A stretch of 26,241 bases of DNA from Bacteroidales bacterium (GTDB lineage Bacteria; Bacteroidota; Bacteroidia; Bacteroidales; UBA932). This document shows, piece after piece, positions 1 to 7,935 of this stretch (position 1 is its first letter; each line of letters opens with the position of its first letter). The notes under the pieces were generated by a model, which was not told the DNA's origin, did not search any database, and saw only the letters and a program-made list of their open reading frames with translations. Location: NCBI GenBank assembly GCA_024689525.1, contig JAILDI010000001.1, positions 1 to 26,241 on the forward strand. The letters run 5' to 3'. Made by a program: the position numbers and the translations under genes.

Positions 1-5
1 AAAAA

Positions 6-37
6 TTTTGGCAGTTTGGAAAAAGTTCGTACATTTG
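6..37 (+). promoter_or_regulatory. Bacteroidota-type promoter for tRNA-Leu
   Basis: TTTTG at 6-10 is followed after 19 bp by TACATTTG at 30-37. This matches the TTTG / TAnnTTTG consensus of the Bacteroidota primary sigma factor, including its usual spacing. It lies 16 bp upstream of the mature tRNA 5' end, so transcription should begin around position 44. Confidence 0.75.
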
Positions 38-53
38 CAGTCCCAAACCCCAA

Positions 54-136
54 GCGGATGTGGTGAAATGGTAGACACGCTACTTTGAGGGGGTAGTGAG
101 CGATGGCTCATGGGAGTTCGAGTCTCCCCATCCGCA
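54..136 (+). tRNA. tRNA-Leu (anticodon GAG)
   Basis: The acceptor stem GCGGATG (54-60) pairs exactly with CATCCGC (129-135), with A136 as discriminator; CCA is not encoded. The anticodon stem CTACT/GGTAG encloses the loop TTGAGGG, giving anticodon GAG, which reads CUC and CUU leucine codons. A long variable arm (GAGCGATGGCTC) follows, as expected of a class II leucine tRNA. The T-arm GGGAGTTCGAGTCTCCC holds the invariant TTCGA. The gene has its own promoter and terminator and is convergent with the long minus-strand operon that fills the rest of the window. Confidence 0.95.
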
Positions 137-140
137 CGAA

Positions 141-167
141 AAGACAGCCGTAAAGGTTGTCTTTTTT
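141..167 (+). terminator. Rho-independent terminator of tRNA-Leu
   Basis: AAGACAGCC (141-149) and GGTTGTCTT (155-163) form a 9-bp stem with one G-U pair and the loop GTAAA, followed by a run of Ts to 167. It starts four bases after the tRNA 3' end. Confidence 0.85.
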
Positions 168-388
168 CGTTTGTATTCCTCACCTCACCGCTCTGTATGG
201 CCGTTTTTGCCTGCTTTTTGAACAGCACTGTTTTGAGGAAGGTGGGTATCAATTACCACTCCCGAGGCCCAGACCTTCCCCAGAGCGCACAGGAGGCTGA
301 AATGTGACGAAAGATCTCTTAAAGATAGCGACGTGGAATTGTTTGGTCTTTAAGGTCGGAGTCGCGAGGTACGAGTCTCGTTTTCCGT
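168..388. other. Intergenic region between tRNA-Leu terminator and operon end
   Basis: I see no convincing gene on either strand. It is where the tRNA transcript and the minus-strand operon converge, so it should hold the operon's transcript end, but no hairpin followed by a T-run on the minus strand is visible. It contains two small inverted repeats (GGAAGGT 237-243 with ACCTTCC 273-279, and the repeat listed at 317-355) and a stretch at 370-387 that resembles the 3' end of the tRNA. Confidence 0.6.
317..355. repeat. Inverted repeat, possible operon transcript end
   Basis: CTTAAAGA (318-325) is the exact reverse complement of TCTTTAAG (347-354), with one flanking G-U-capable pair and a spacer of 21 bases. 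It lies 35 bp beyond the stop codon of the last operon gene and could act as a weak terminator or 3' stabilising hairpin. The long loop, A/T-rich stem and absent U-tract make this tentative. Confidence 0.3.
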
Positions 389-2578
389 TTAAAAACTAAA
401 GGTGTAGGAAAGATCTACGGTAAAGGGCCGGATATAGGAGCCCGCCATAATCAGACCCTGGAGGGCCGAAGCGTCCTCTATGGTGTCGGCAATATCTATA
501 CTACCCTTGGCCCCCTGATCCAAAAGCACATTAACGACATTCAAGTTTATGCGATGATGTTTGCCCAACTTTGCCTCTGCACCGGCAAAGGTCTCAAAAT
601 GGCCCTTGAAATAGGCCAGGTTTGTACGACTCACATACTGGCGGCTATAGTATCGTGCACTGGCCCACACGCGCAAGCTCTTCCAAGTGAAAGAAGGATC
701 CAATTCAATCATCAATTTTGAAATACCGGTCACAGTTTTCCCGGTATAGTCGATGATGGATACCGAGCCATCACTGAAGACAAATTCGTTTCGATAGTTC
801 TTGTACTGGGGGTTCTGCCACGTAGCCCGAGAGTGAAGAGAAAAGCCGTCGAAGCGTAGAGTGCCGTCCACCGTGAATCCTAGAGTTCCGATTCCGTATT
901 GAGCCACCCAGGGCAGGGTTTCGCTTACACCGTTAATCTGCTTTGTAACATTCACCTGTGCTGCATTGTTCCAACTGGTCACGTAAGACACGAGTGCGGT
1001 AAGGTCATACCACTGTCCATCAACGGAAAATCCACCCCGCGCCATCGCGTTTCCAATACTCTTCAAGGATGGAAGCGTTGCGTTCCTGTAATAGGTTGCC
1101 GCCTTTGGGGTCATACTGTAAAAGCCTTCGCCGACGGCCGAAAGGCCCTTGCAGATTCGCCAGGAAAGGCTTTCCGACACAACATAATCAAGACCTGGTT
1201 TCCGGAAATGATGTTTTTGCGCTATTGATGGGTCTGCGAGGTTGAATCCCTCAACGCGTGTATTGATAGTCTCTCCTTCCAGTCGGGCCGCACTATAAAC
1301 ATCATTATATATTCCTCTAACACGGATGCCGGTTCTTGAGAGAAAAGAACTAGTAATGCGCCAAGAGTGGAAGGCATACAGGTCGGCGTGCATTTTCCAG
1401 GAGTCGAACCACGTGCTGTTCCTGTTGAAGTTCCAGGTACCCTGACCATCCTTGAATACTCGCCGAGGATTCGCCTCGACAGTGTGCGCAAAACGGAAGG
1501 TAGATGATGCCTCATACTGCCTTGCGTAAACCAGCGACGTGCCTATTTTCAGATTATGTCGTCCGAACGTTTTTCGCCCTTCGAACCGAAGTTCAGGATC
1601 CACAGTCCAGGTGTCATAATAAAGGGCCTGCCGATTTTGAATCAGTCCTGTATATATATAGCCACCAGAAAGCGAGTAACCCTTTTCTCCAGAGACCTGA
1701 TCCACACCGGCCAACTGCACTTTCATCCAATTGGAAGGAGCCATATAGCAGAGGTGGAAGGCCGCAAGACAGTCCCAGCCAAAAAGGTCGTTCTTTTTGT
1801 AGGTCAAATGCAGGTCGTGCAGTCGCCGACGGTCCATTTGGGACATATCTCCCTCTTGCCACTGTCCGGTTTCAAGATCCATCCACTTAACCTTCTCATC
1901 TGCGGGAACATAGCAGTCGGATCCAAGCCGAAACCCATTATATCGGCTAATTGTGCCATTTCCGTTATATATGAAAGGCGCCACGCTATAGCCGCCATCA
2001 ACCCGGTCATTGCATAATGACAGACGATAAGTCATTGATATCATTTCATCTTCCCAGTGGCGGCTGACTGATGCCTGGTATATTTGCTTCTGATCGACAA
2101 ATAGGCGGGATGGAGAATTGACTGACGTGGGGTCATAATTCACATACGCGCCGAGGGCAAACTGCCATCCCTTGTACAATGGGCCTCGCAACGAACCATC
2201 AAAACGGATGAGTCCGTTTCTGGAAGTTGCCGCCGTAAAAGTGCCGGAAAGGATATTAGAACCAACGCGCGTACTCGAATTCACCGGAATGCTGTATTCG
2301 CCATACTGAACCACAGCTTCCATAAAATCGATGGTACCTACTTTCTCATAAGCGTTGCCGCCGGCCCAATGATACTGGCTTCTCGGGAGTCCCATTGCGT
2401 GTTTTAGGCCATCCACAAACACCACCGCCCCGTTGGAACTGTCTGGAAGACCGATGTTGATTACTCTTGGAGCGCTGGCGCTTTCTGCATTCAACATCAC
2501 GTTGCGTTTGTCTTCCTGACCAGATGCGAGAGCCAGTGATACATAAGAAAGTATGATGATAAGAGCCGCCCGTCTCAT
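389..2578 (-). CDS. TonB-dependent receptor-like outer-membrane protein, reduced plug
   Basis: A 729-aa outer-membrane beta-barrel protein, probably the second substrate transporter of the locus. The ATG at 2578 is chosen because it forms an ATGA overlap with the stop of the GH31 gene and opens directly into a signal peptide (MRRAALIIILSYVSLALASG). A more upstream start would add residues before that signal. No CarboxypepD-regulatory domain is present, unlike the SusC in the same operon. Residues about 40-125 look like a short plug (INIGLP, VVFVDGL, FMEAVVQYGEYSIP). The remainder is aromatic, alternating barrel strands, and the chain ends in the typical terminal strand VDLSYTFSF. It is the last gene of the operon. 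Family knowledge: such receptors move oligosaccharides, siderophores or other ligands with TonB energy. The ligand here is inferred to be a product of the locus. A TonB box is not obvious. Confidence 0.8.
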   Translation of the reverse strand: MRRAALIIILSYVSLALASGQEDKRNVMLNAESASAPRVINIGLPDSSNGAVVFVDGLKHAMGLPRSQYHWAGGNAYEKVGTIDFMEAVVQYGEYSIPVNSSTRVGSNILSGTFTAATSRNGLIRFDGSLRGPLYKGWQFALGAYVNYDPTSVNSPSRLFVDQKQIYQASVSRHWEDEMISMTYRLSLCNDRVDGGYSVAPFIYNGNGTISRYNGFRLGSDCYVPADEKVKWMDLETGQWQEGDMSQMDRRRLHDLHLTYKKNDLFGWDCLAAFHLCYMAPSNWMKVQLAGVDQVSGEKGYSLSGGYIYTGLIQNRQALYYDTWTVDPELRFEGRKTFGRHNLKIGTSLVYARQYEASSTFRFAHTVEANPRRVFKDGQGTWNFNRNSTWFDSWKMHADLYAFHSWRITSSFLSRTGIRVRGIYNDVYSAARLEGETINTRVEGFNLADPSIAQKHHFRKPGLDYVVSESLSWRICKGLSAVGEGFYSMTPKAATYYRNATLPSLKSIGNAMARGGFSVDGQWYDLTALVSYVTSWNNAAQVNVTKQINGVSETLPWVAQYGIGTLGFTVDGTLRFDGFSLHSRATWQNPQYKNYRNEFVFSDGSVSIIDYTGKTVTGISKLMIELDPSFTWKSLRVWASARYYSRQYVSRTNLAYFKGHFETFAGAEAKLGKHHRINLNVVNVLLDQGAKGSIDIADTIEDASALQGLIMAGSYIRPFTVDLSYTFSF

Positions 2579-5500
2579 TTCTTCCTTACTTCGATGAAAG
2601 TTTGAAGTGACCGCTGGGTGGAAGGTGAGCATATATTCCCCTCCCCCTCCAGATAAAGAGCGGCAGAACCGTCAAGATTAATGGCATTGCGGACGAAGAA
2701 ACTGTCGGTCAGCAGTTGCTGCAATTCCGGAAGGCTCATCGCCTTATCTGAAGCCAGCAGCAACATAGTTCCGTCCCACAACTGAGCTAATGCCGTACGT
2801 GGATACTGTTTGTAAATGAAGCCGTGCTTATTTCTTGTGTCTTCCTTCCACCTCAACTGTGCGCCCTCATAAATAAGCATTGGAGCAGAAGAAAAAATGT
2901 TCTTGACCTTTGAGTTGCGATATGAAATGGCCGCCCTGTCGGCCATACCGTCAAAACAAGCAAAATCAAGAGTCCCGTCCTCCTTGATCATTAATGCGGC
3001 CTCGTGCATCCACCAGCGGGAATTGTCAGGGGAAATGCTGATCTCCGAAATGTTCTTTCCATTAATCCTGACATAAGTATGGGGTAGTCCGAAAGTGGCT
3101 GTTGAAACAGCAGTAAGACCATTTTCTGTTCCATATTCCTCAACCGTCTTGCTCTCGGCGCTATAGCCAAACCCTATTGAATAGTCGCCGTCCGGCGCAA
3201 TCTCAAGGATGTGGATACCTTCTTTCTCCAGCAGTCTGAGTCCGTTGCCCAAAATGCAAGAAGAGAATGTGGAATCGGTCTCGGCCGGTTTTTCAAAAGG
3301 ATATTCGGGAAGAGATTGCAGCACAGTCTCGGCGTTCCAAGGATCTTCCGTTATACGGCTTGCTGCACCAATCCACTGCATCATCGCATCGTCTGGCCAC
3401 TTATATTTATCTACTGCATTTTGGGAGTTCTTCACGCTTTCGGCCTCGATACGTGCCCTTTTCAGCCTGCCGCTTTCGCCAGAGACAAAGGCATAGTTTC
3501 CTTCACATTCAATAACTGTTTCAGAATCTGCCGATGTGGGAAAGGCAAATACTGTAACGGACAGAGACGCGCCATCATAGCACCATACTCCATCTCGGGC
3601 GAAGCGACTGTAAGGTAATTCGATACCATTCACAAGCACCTTGTCCGGGGCGCAGAATCCTGGTAGGACTAGCCGTATGCGCCGCTGCTCCAAGGCTCCT
3701 TCGTATTGTCCTTCGCGTGCTCCGACGGTGACTCTGACGCCGGTGTCGGTTTTTTCGCGCGAAAGAGAGGTAAAGGAATATGCAATGTCATAATCTGCGT
3801 TCTCTCCGCCATCTTCATATAAGCGAGTATGGAAATCATCCTCCCCGGGAACCGCCAAAATATAGAGCTCATCAGATACTTCCTGCAGCGACTGGATAGA
3901 AGGTGATGCCATAGGAATCAATGCGGAAGATCGCACGTACCAGGGATTCTCGGCAAGCATATAGGCAAGATTCATAACTGTTCCTCCGGAAAACATCGTG
4001 CCTGTTGCCATATCGAACCAGTCGCTGCCGGAAGGGAACCAGACTTCGCGCGCGGCAAGCCCGGTTGACGGGTCAATCGGCCTGCATATGGCCGCCGAGA
4101 GAATGTCATCGCCAAACATATACTCCTCCTTGAAGGAATAGGCTTCATCGGCCTCTGGCCAGTAATAATACAACGGACGACATATGCCGATTCCGGTTTC
4201 GTAAGTTTGACGGGCTGCTGTATAAATATAAGGGGAAAGGCTGTATCGCAGCCTGAAAGCCTCTTTCAGAATGTCAAATTGCTCGGGGAACATCCAAATC
4301 CGGCGTTCCAGATTCATATTGCGGGTTGGGTGGGTCTTGAAGATGGGGGTAAAAACCCCTTCCTGCACCCAGCGGGTAAACAATTCTGCGTCGGTATAAT
4401 TGATACCTGGAATCTCATTGTGTCCCCCTATATCCTGCCCCCAGTAGGCATATCCAACATTAGAGGATGTGGAAATGAACCAGGGCATATAGGAAAGGAC
4501 CTTCCAACTCACTTTGGTATCTCCGCTGAACCCAACCTGATACCGATGGCTGCCAAGGCCGCCCCAACGGTGATAAATCATAGGCCTCCTGCCATCCCGT
4601 CCGGAATCCTCAAAGAAGGTATGATTGAGCCAGAAAGTATTGCTGAGGCCTTGGAGATAGCGGCTGAGCGGCCACTGCTGCCAGTCAAGCCACCAGAAAT
4701 CAACGCCCTGGCTCTCAAGAGGATGAAGAACCGTATGAAAGTAACTCTGTGCCCATTCCCGCTGGCTCATCCTGTAAGGCACATATTGTCCATCAGGCCA
4801 GTGTTCTCCTGTTCTTTCGGAGTAGTCCTTTACAAAACTCTCATAGCACTCCTCGAAAGTCTGGATGCCGGAAGCGGGATGAAGATTGAGGGAAGTTTTG
4901 AAACCGTTGAGGTGCAGATACTCGAATGTGTTTTCCGGACTTGGGAACAAGCTTTTGTTCCACGTGTATCCGGTCCAACCTTTTGACTGCCCGGCATCGT
5001 CCAGCGCAGGATTTTTGGATGTCAGTCCCCAGGTCTCATGCCAGTCCATATCAATTACGAAAACATCGGCCGGAATTCCGTAGCCTCGAAGTTTTCCCAC
5101 CACATCCTCCAGCTCAAAGTCGTTGTAAAGCCAGTATCGGCTCCACCAGTATCCGAAAGCCCATTTAGGAGGAAGCGGAATCTCGCCTCCAATCTTTATG
5201 TAGTCCCGAACTGCCGATAGATAATCGTGTCCGTAGGCGAAGATATACCAGTCCTGCCTGTCTCCTTCCGGTCGTTCCGCCACCCAACCGTCCTCTGTAA
5301 ATATATGACGCTGACTCTCATCCACAATAGCCCAGCCGTCACGAGAAACGACGCCTTTGTCAAACACATCGCGTGTAAGGCGACCATCTGGCTCCTGTGC
5401 GAAATAGCCGTCATAACGGTCGAGCGTACGGGTTGTGCCCATAAGATTGCCGATGTCGTCCATACCTGGCCGCCAAAGAACTCTTTTCCCGTTCATAAGG

Positions 5501-5814
5501 AAACTGACCGAAAGATTGTCCGATCCAAATTTCCCTCCTTTGTATTCCAAGGTTACGGATGAAGTCTTGATGCGCACCCCTCCGCGAATCTTCTTTACTT
5601 TGAAAGATGGAACAGGAAGATCCCTGTTCACTACTCCAAGAGTGGCCCTGTCTTCAAATACGCCGTCTTCCGCCCACTCCATACGGATTAGTTGTGGAGT
5701 CAGCACGGTAAAACGGGCATTTTCACAGACCACAACGGCATCCTGCGATGCTGATGGTTTCACGGCGGCGAATAGCGGCAGCAGGGCAATCAGGATATGG
5801 CAGAGAACATTCAT
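2575..5814 (-). CDS. GH31 family glycosidase fused to a degenerate phosphodiester glycosidase domain
   Basis: A 1079-aa exported protein; the ATG at 5814 overlaps the phosphatase stop as ATGA and starts a signal peptide (MNVLCHILIALLPLF). Residues about 25-210 form the GH31 N-terminal beta-sandwich, 211-546 the TIM barrel, and about 547-780 the C-terminal sandwiches. GH31 hallmarks are FVIDMDWHETWG, the nucleophile region GVDFWWLDWQQW (D377), the acid/base region FSGDTKVSW (D432) and YWGQDIGGH. GH31 enzymes are retaining alpha-glycosidases (glucosidase, xylosidase, galactosidase, GalNAc-ase), so specificity is not assignable. Residues about 856-1079 align by eye with the phosphodiester glycosidase domains encoded just upstream (PHTYVRING, WWMHEAALM, FSSAPMLI, YPRTALA), but the MDGGGS signature is reduced to NLDGSAAL and other motif residues are changed. 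The tail may therefore bind rather than cleave. The fusion is continuous, without a frameshift. Confidence 0.88.
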   Translation of the reverse strand: MNVLCHILIALLPLFAAVKPSASQDAVVVCENARFTVLTPQLIRMEWAEDGVFEDRATLGVVNRDLPVPSFKVKKIRGGVRIKTSSVTLEYKGGKFGSDNLSVSFLMNGKRVLWRPGMDDIGNLMGTTRTLDRYDGYFAQEPDGRLTRDVFDKGVVSRDGWAIVDESQRHIFTEDGWVAERPEGDRQDWYIFAYGHDYLSAVRDYIKIGGEIPLPPKWAFGYWWSRYWLYNDFELEDVVGKLRGYGIPADVFVIDMDWHETWGLTSKNPALDDAGQSKGWTGYTWNKSLFPSPENTFEYLHLNGFKTSLNLHPASGIQTFEECYESFVKDYSERTGEHWPDGQYVPYRMSQREWAQSYFHTVLHPLESQGVDFWWLDWQQWPLSRYLQGLSNTFWLNHTFFEDSGRDGRRPMIYHRWGGLGSHRYQVGFSGDTKVSWKVLSYMPWFISTSSNVGYAYWGQDIGGHNEIPGINYTDAELFTRWVQEGVFTPIFKTHPTRNMNLERRIWMFPEQFDILKEAFRLRYSLSPYIYTAARQTYETGIGICRPLYYYWPEADEAYSFKEEYMFGDDILSAAICRPIDPSTGLAAREVWFPSGSDWFDMATGTMFSGGTVMNLAYMLAENPWYVRSSALIPMASPSIQSLQEVSDELYILAVPGEDDFHTRLYEDGGENADYDIAYSFTSLSREKTDTGVRVTVGAREGQYEGALEQRRIRLVLPGFCAPDKVLVNGIELPYSRFARDGVWCYDGASLSVTVFAFPTSADSETVIECEGNYAFVSGESGRLKRARIEAESVKNSQNAVDKYKWPDDAMMQWIGAASRITEDPWNAETVLQSLPEYPFEKPAETDSTFSSCILGNGLRLLEKEGIHILEIAPDGDYSIGFGYSAESKTVEEYGTENGLTAVSTATFGLPHTYVRINGKNISEISISPDNSRWWMHEAALMIKEDGTLDFACFDGMADRAAISYRNSKVKNIFSSAPMLIYEGAQLRWKEDTRNKHGFIYKQYPRTALAQLWDGTMLLLASDKAMSLPELQQLLTDSFFVRNAINLDGSAALYLEGEGNICSPSTQRSLQTFIEVRKK

Positions 5815-6995
5815 TCCAGACAAAATTGTTCCAGAAGAGCCCTGACTTCTTCCCATTTATAATATGGGCCGCCCGAAAGCGCCGCCAGGGACCCTTCCTG
5901 TTCATTTACTAAAAATTTTACAAGAACTTTACCCTTTTTGTTGCGATAAAATACAATCTGGAGGTTTGCTGCAAGGGGAACCTTTTCACCGAAACAGAAC
6001 GAGGCGGCAGAGTCGTTGTCCAGATCCGCGGAATAGCCTTCAATCCCAATCTGGACCAACAGGCGCATAAGTCCATTGTCGTGACCGTAACGAAGGTCGG
6101 CCGAAGGCTTATCCCGTTTTATTGCCGCATCGGCACGAAGAACGATGTCCGTAATCAGGGAATCGGCATTTGGAATGGCCATATTCTTGTATCCGGCCAA
6201 ACTTTCGGAAGCGGCTAGCACATTCACGGCCTCTACTCCTATAATCCCGTCCAGGCTGAAGGGTTCAAGACCTATTGCCTCGCGATCCGCCCAAGCATTG
6301 AAAATTGCTTTGGCAAATGATACCTGATTCCCGACAATCTCCTTTCCGCGAACCGGATCGGAAAAGATTATCTCCAGCATTGAATCCATATCCAGATTCT
6401 CGATGAGGTACTTTTTCTGCTGGGACGCTCCGGAAATCCAACCCTCCGGTCGATGAGACGTATTCACAATACTCTGGTAGCGCTTTCCCACCAGATAGGA
6501 CCACTTGGTTCTGGGAGCGAGCCGTGCAATTTCTCCGGTCGATGCGGACATACTCACGATGCAGCGGGGGTAGATGCTGGACATCACTCTGACTGAATCT
6601 TTGAAAACTGTCGGATACCGTGCCACCATACGCCTGGCTATGCCCTGATGCTCCATAACTCCAAACTTGGACAATTGTCCCCACATACCTGCGCTCTCCG
6701 AATGAAGTTCCCTTACCTTCTCCAGCAAGTATTCCCCTTCAGGAGTCAGGAGACCTTCCTGCTCTGCTGCGGCAAGAGGCTGCAAGGCGGGGAGAATCAC
6801 TTTCTCGTATGAAAGATATCTTGAACCGTGACGACCAAAATGACTGATGTAAAATGCTTTATAACCGGTTGGCGGTGGCGTTTCTACGGCAGCATTGCCC
6901 GGATACGGGTGCATAACACCCGTACGCAAATCCTGCGCTACTGCCGCCGAGAGAGCAAGCAGCAGCGCCAGAACAAGCAGAGATGCCTTTCTCAT
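5811..6995 (-). CDS. Histidine acid phosphatase (histidine phosphatase clade 2)
   Basis: A 394-aa exported phosphatase. The ATG at 6995 forms an ATGA overlap with the upstream stop and leads into a signal peptide ending near residue 20 (SAAVAQ). The catalytic motif is FGRHGSRYL, with R55, H56 and R59. A further phosphate-pocket arginine is in IYPRCIVSMSAS (R144), and the acid/base pair is H305-D306 in RYGHDNGLM. Family members, including bacterial inositol-polyphosphate phosphatases, form a phosphohistidine intermediate and release phosphate from monoesters. Here HD is followed by N, unlike the HAE of MINPP-type enzymes. Lying between two phosphodiester glycosidase genes, it is inferred to remove the phosphomonoester those enzymes expose. 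Phytate or another phosphate ester remains a possible substrate. Confidence 0.88.
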   Translation of the reverse strand: MRKASLLVLALLLALSAAVAQDLRTGVMHPYPGNAAVETPPPTGYKAFYISHFGRHGSRYLSYEKVILPALQPLAAAEQEGLLTPEGEYLLEKVRELHSESAGMWGQLSKFGVMEHQGIARRMVARYPTVFKDSVRVMSSIYPRCIVSMSASTGEIARLAPRTKWSYLVGKRYQSIVNTSHRPEGWISGASQQKKYLIENLDMDSMLEIIFSDPVRGKEIVGNQVSFAKAIFNAWADREAIGLEPFSLDGIIGVEAVNVLAASESLAGYKNMAIPNADSLITDIVLRADAAIKRDKPSADLRYGHDNGLMRLLVQIGIEGYSADLDNDSAASFCFGEKVPLAANLQIVFYRNKKGKVLVKFLVNEQEGSLAALSGGPYYKWEEVRALLEQFCLE

Positions 6996-7933
6996 CTTCT
7001 TCTGCACCTTCTGTTTTTGACTTCCTTAATTACAAAGAATGTGGGCAGTCTGCGCTCGTGAGAGTGGTCAAATTCAAAACCTTCTCCCGTTTCTCCCGTT
7101 TTTTCACAGGGATAGCTTACTATGCCTGTTTGTTCATCACCGCGGTCTCTGACAAACATAGAGCTGGAACCGCCGCCATCCATATTCATGGCATACTGGG
7201 GATTGAAATACCTCACCAGAAATCTCCTTAGCTCATCGCAGGTCATCCCGGATGCCTTTCCAAGCCATCGCCCGTCAACCGTAATCAGCAGCAAATGCCT
7301 GTCTCCGGTTAGCGCAATCGCAGTACGAGGGTGGCGTTGCTCTATGGTACTGGTCTTGGCCTTATAGCCTTTCACTGCCTGAAGGAACCATTCAGGAAGC
7401 TGATAATTGTCGATGAGGATTGGCGTACCTGAAAGAATATTCGGTTCTGTACGGCTGCGATATGCTTCAACAGCCTCATCGGGCCTTCCGTCATAATTGA
7501 GAAAACTCACATTGTTCTCCCCGTCAAACAACACAGCGGCTTCGTGCTTCCACCAGTCACGGTTCCCCGGTTCTATCTCAATGTCACACCAGGTATCGCC
7601 GTCCACACGAATAAATGTATGTGGCGGACCAAAACTGGCATTTGTGGCAGCAATAGCTTTTGTGTCTCGCGCAACTTCAGAGAGAACCTCTTTGTCGGGG
7701 TAATACTCATACGATAGCTTGAGATCGGGCTGGTCAAGGTCAAATTCCAGGACGTTGATTACCTGCGGAGCGCACGAGATATTGTCAGTCCCTGTAAAAT
7801 TATGCCAGACAAGACCTACGCGTAGCGTATCGCTTACCCATCCTTCCTTATCCAGCAGGACAGGGGCTTTAGGCTGTGCCATGCATACTGAAACCCCCAG
7901 CAGTATGGTCATAATTGTCATCTGTGTTCTCAT
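6992..7933 (-). CDS. Phosphodiester glycosidase (NAGPA/DUF2233 family), secreted
   Basis: A 313-aa single-domain enzyme of the family that includes the human mannose-6-phosphate uncovering enzyme, which hydrolyses GlcNAc-alpha-1-phosphodiesters. The start at 7933 (MRTQMTIMTILLG) gives a signal peptide with cleavage near CMAQ; it lies 2 bp after the upstream stop. The family motifs are intact: IAATNASFG, WWKHEAAV, ILSGTPILI, RHPRTAIAL, LLLITVDGR and the signature NMDGGGSSSM (D252). The C-terminus carries an unusual basic tail (NRRCRRR). It is a close relative in layout to the C-terminal half of the upstream gene, so the pair probably arose by duplication. It is inferred to remove a sugar from a sugar-1-phosphate diester in the periplasm or at the surface; the actual sugar is not evident. 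Confidence 0.87.
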   Translation of the reverse strand: MRTQMTIMTILLGVSVCMAQPKAPVLLDKEGWVSDTLRVGLVWHNFTGTDNISCAPQVINVLEFDLDQPDLKLSYEYYPDKEVLSEVARDTKAIAATNASFGPPHTFIRVDGDTWCDIEIEPGNRDWWKHEAAVLFDGENNVSFLNYDGRPDEAVEAYRSRTEPNILSGTPILIDNYQLPEWFLQAVKGYKAKTSTIEQRHPRTAIALTGDRHLLLITVDGRWLGKASGMTCDELRRFLVRYFNPQYAMNMDGGGSSSMFVRDRGDEQTGIVSYPCEKTGETGEGFEFDHSHERRLPTFFVIKEVKNRRCRRR

Positions 7934-7935
7934 AA

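Noticed and set aside
237..279. GGAAGGT/ACCTTCC inverted repeat as operon terminator
   Set aside because: Seven base pairs, 29-base loop and no T-run on the minus strand; too weak to call.
110..307. 65-codon plus-strand frame beginning inside tRNA-Leu
   Set aside because: It starts in the tRNA T-arm region and runs through its terminator; no conserved-looking sequence follows.
301..390. Possible second tRNA
   Set aside because: A T-arm-like stem-loop exists at 364-381, but the loop has eight bases, TTC is replaced by TAC, and no matching acceptor stem is found upstream.
4207..4986. 259-codon open frame on the plus strand opposite GH31
   Set aside because: It lies wholly antisense to a gene with clear GH31 motifs, and its translation shows no domain or signal.
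7081..7108. TTCTCCCG/TTTCTCCCG direct repeat with a T-run
   Set aside because: Codes for a repeated T-G-E near the end of the phosphodiester glycosidase; no sign of a regulatory role.
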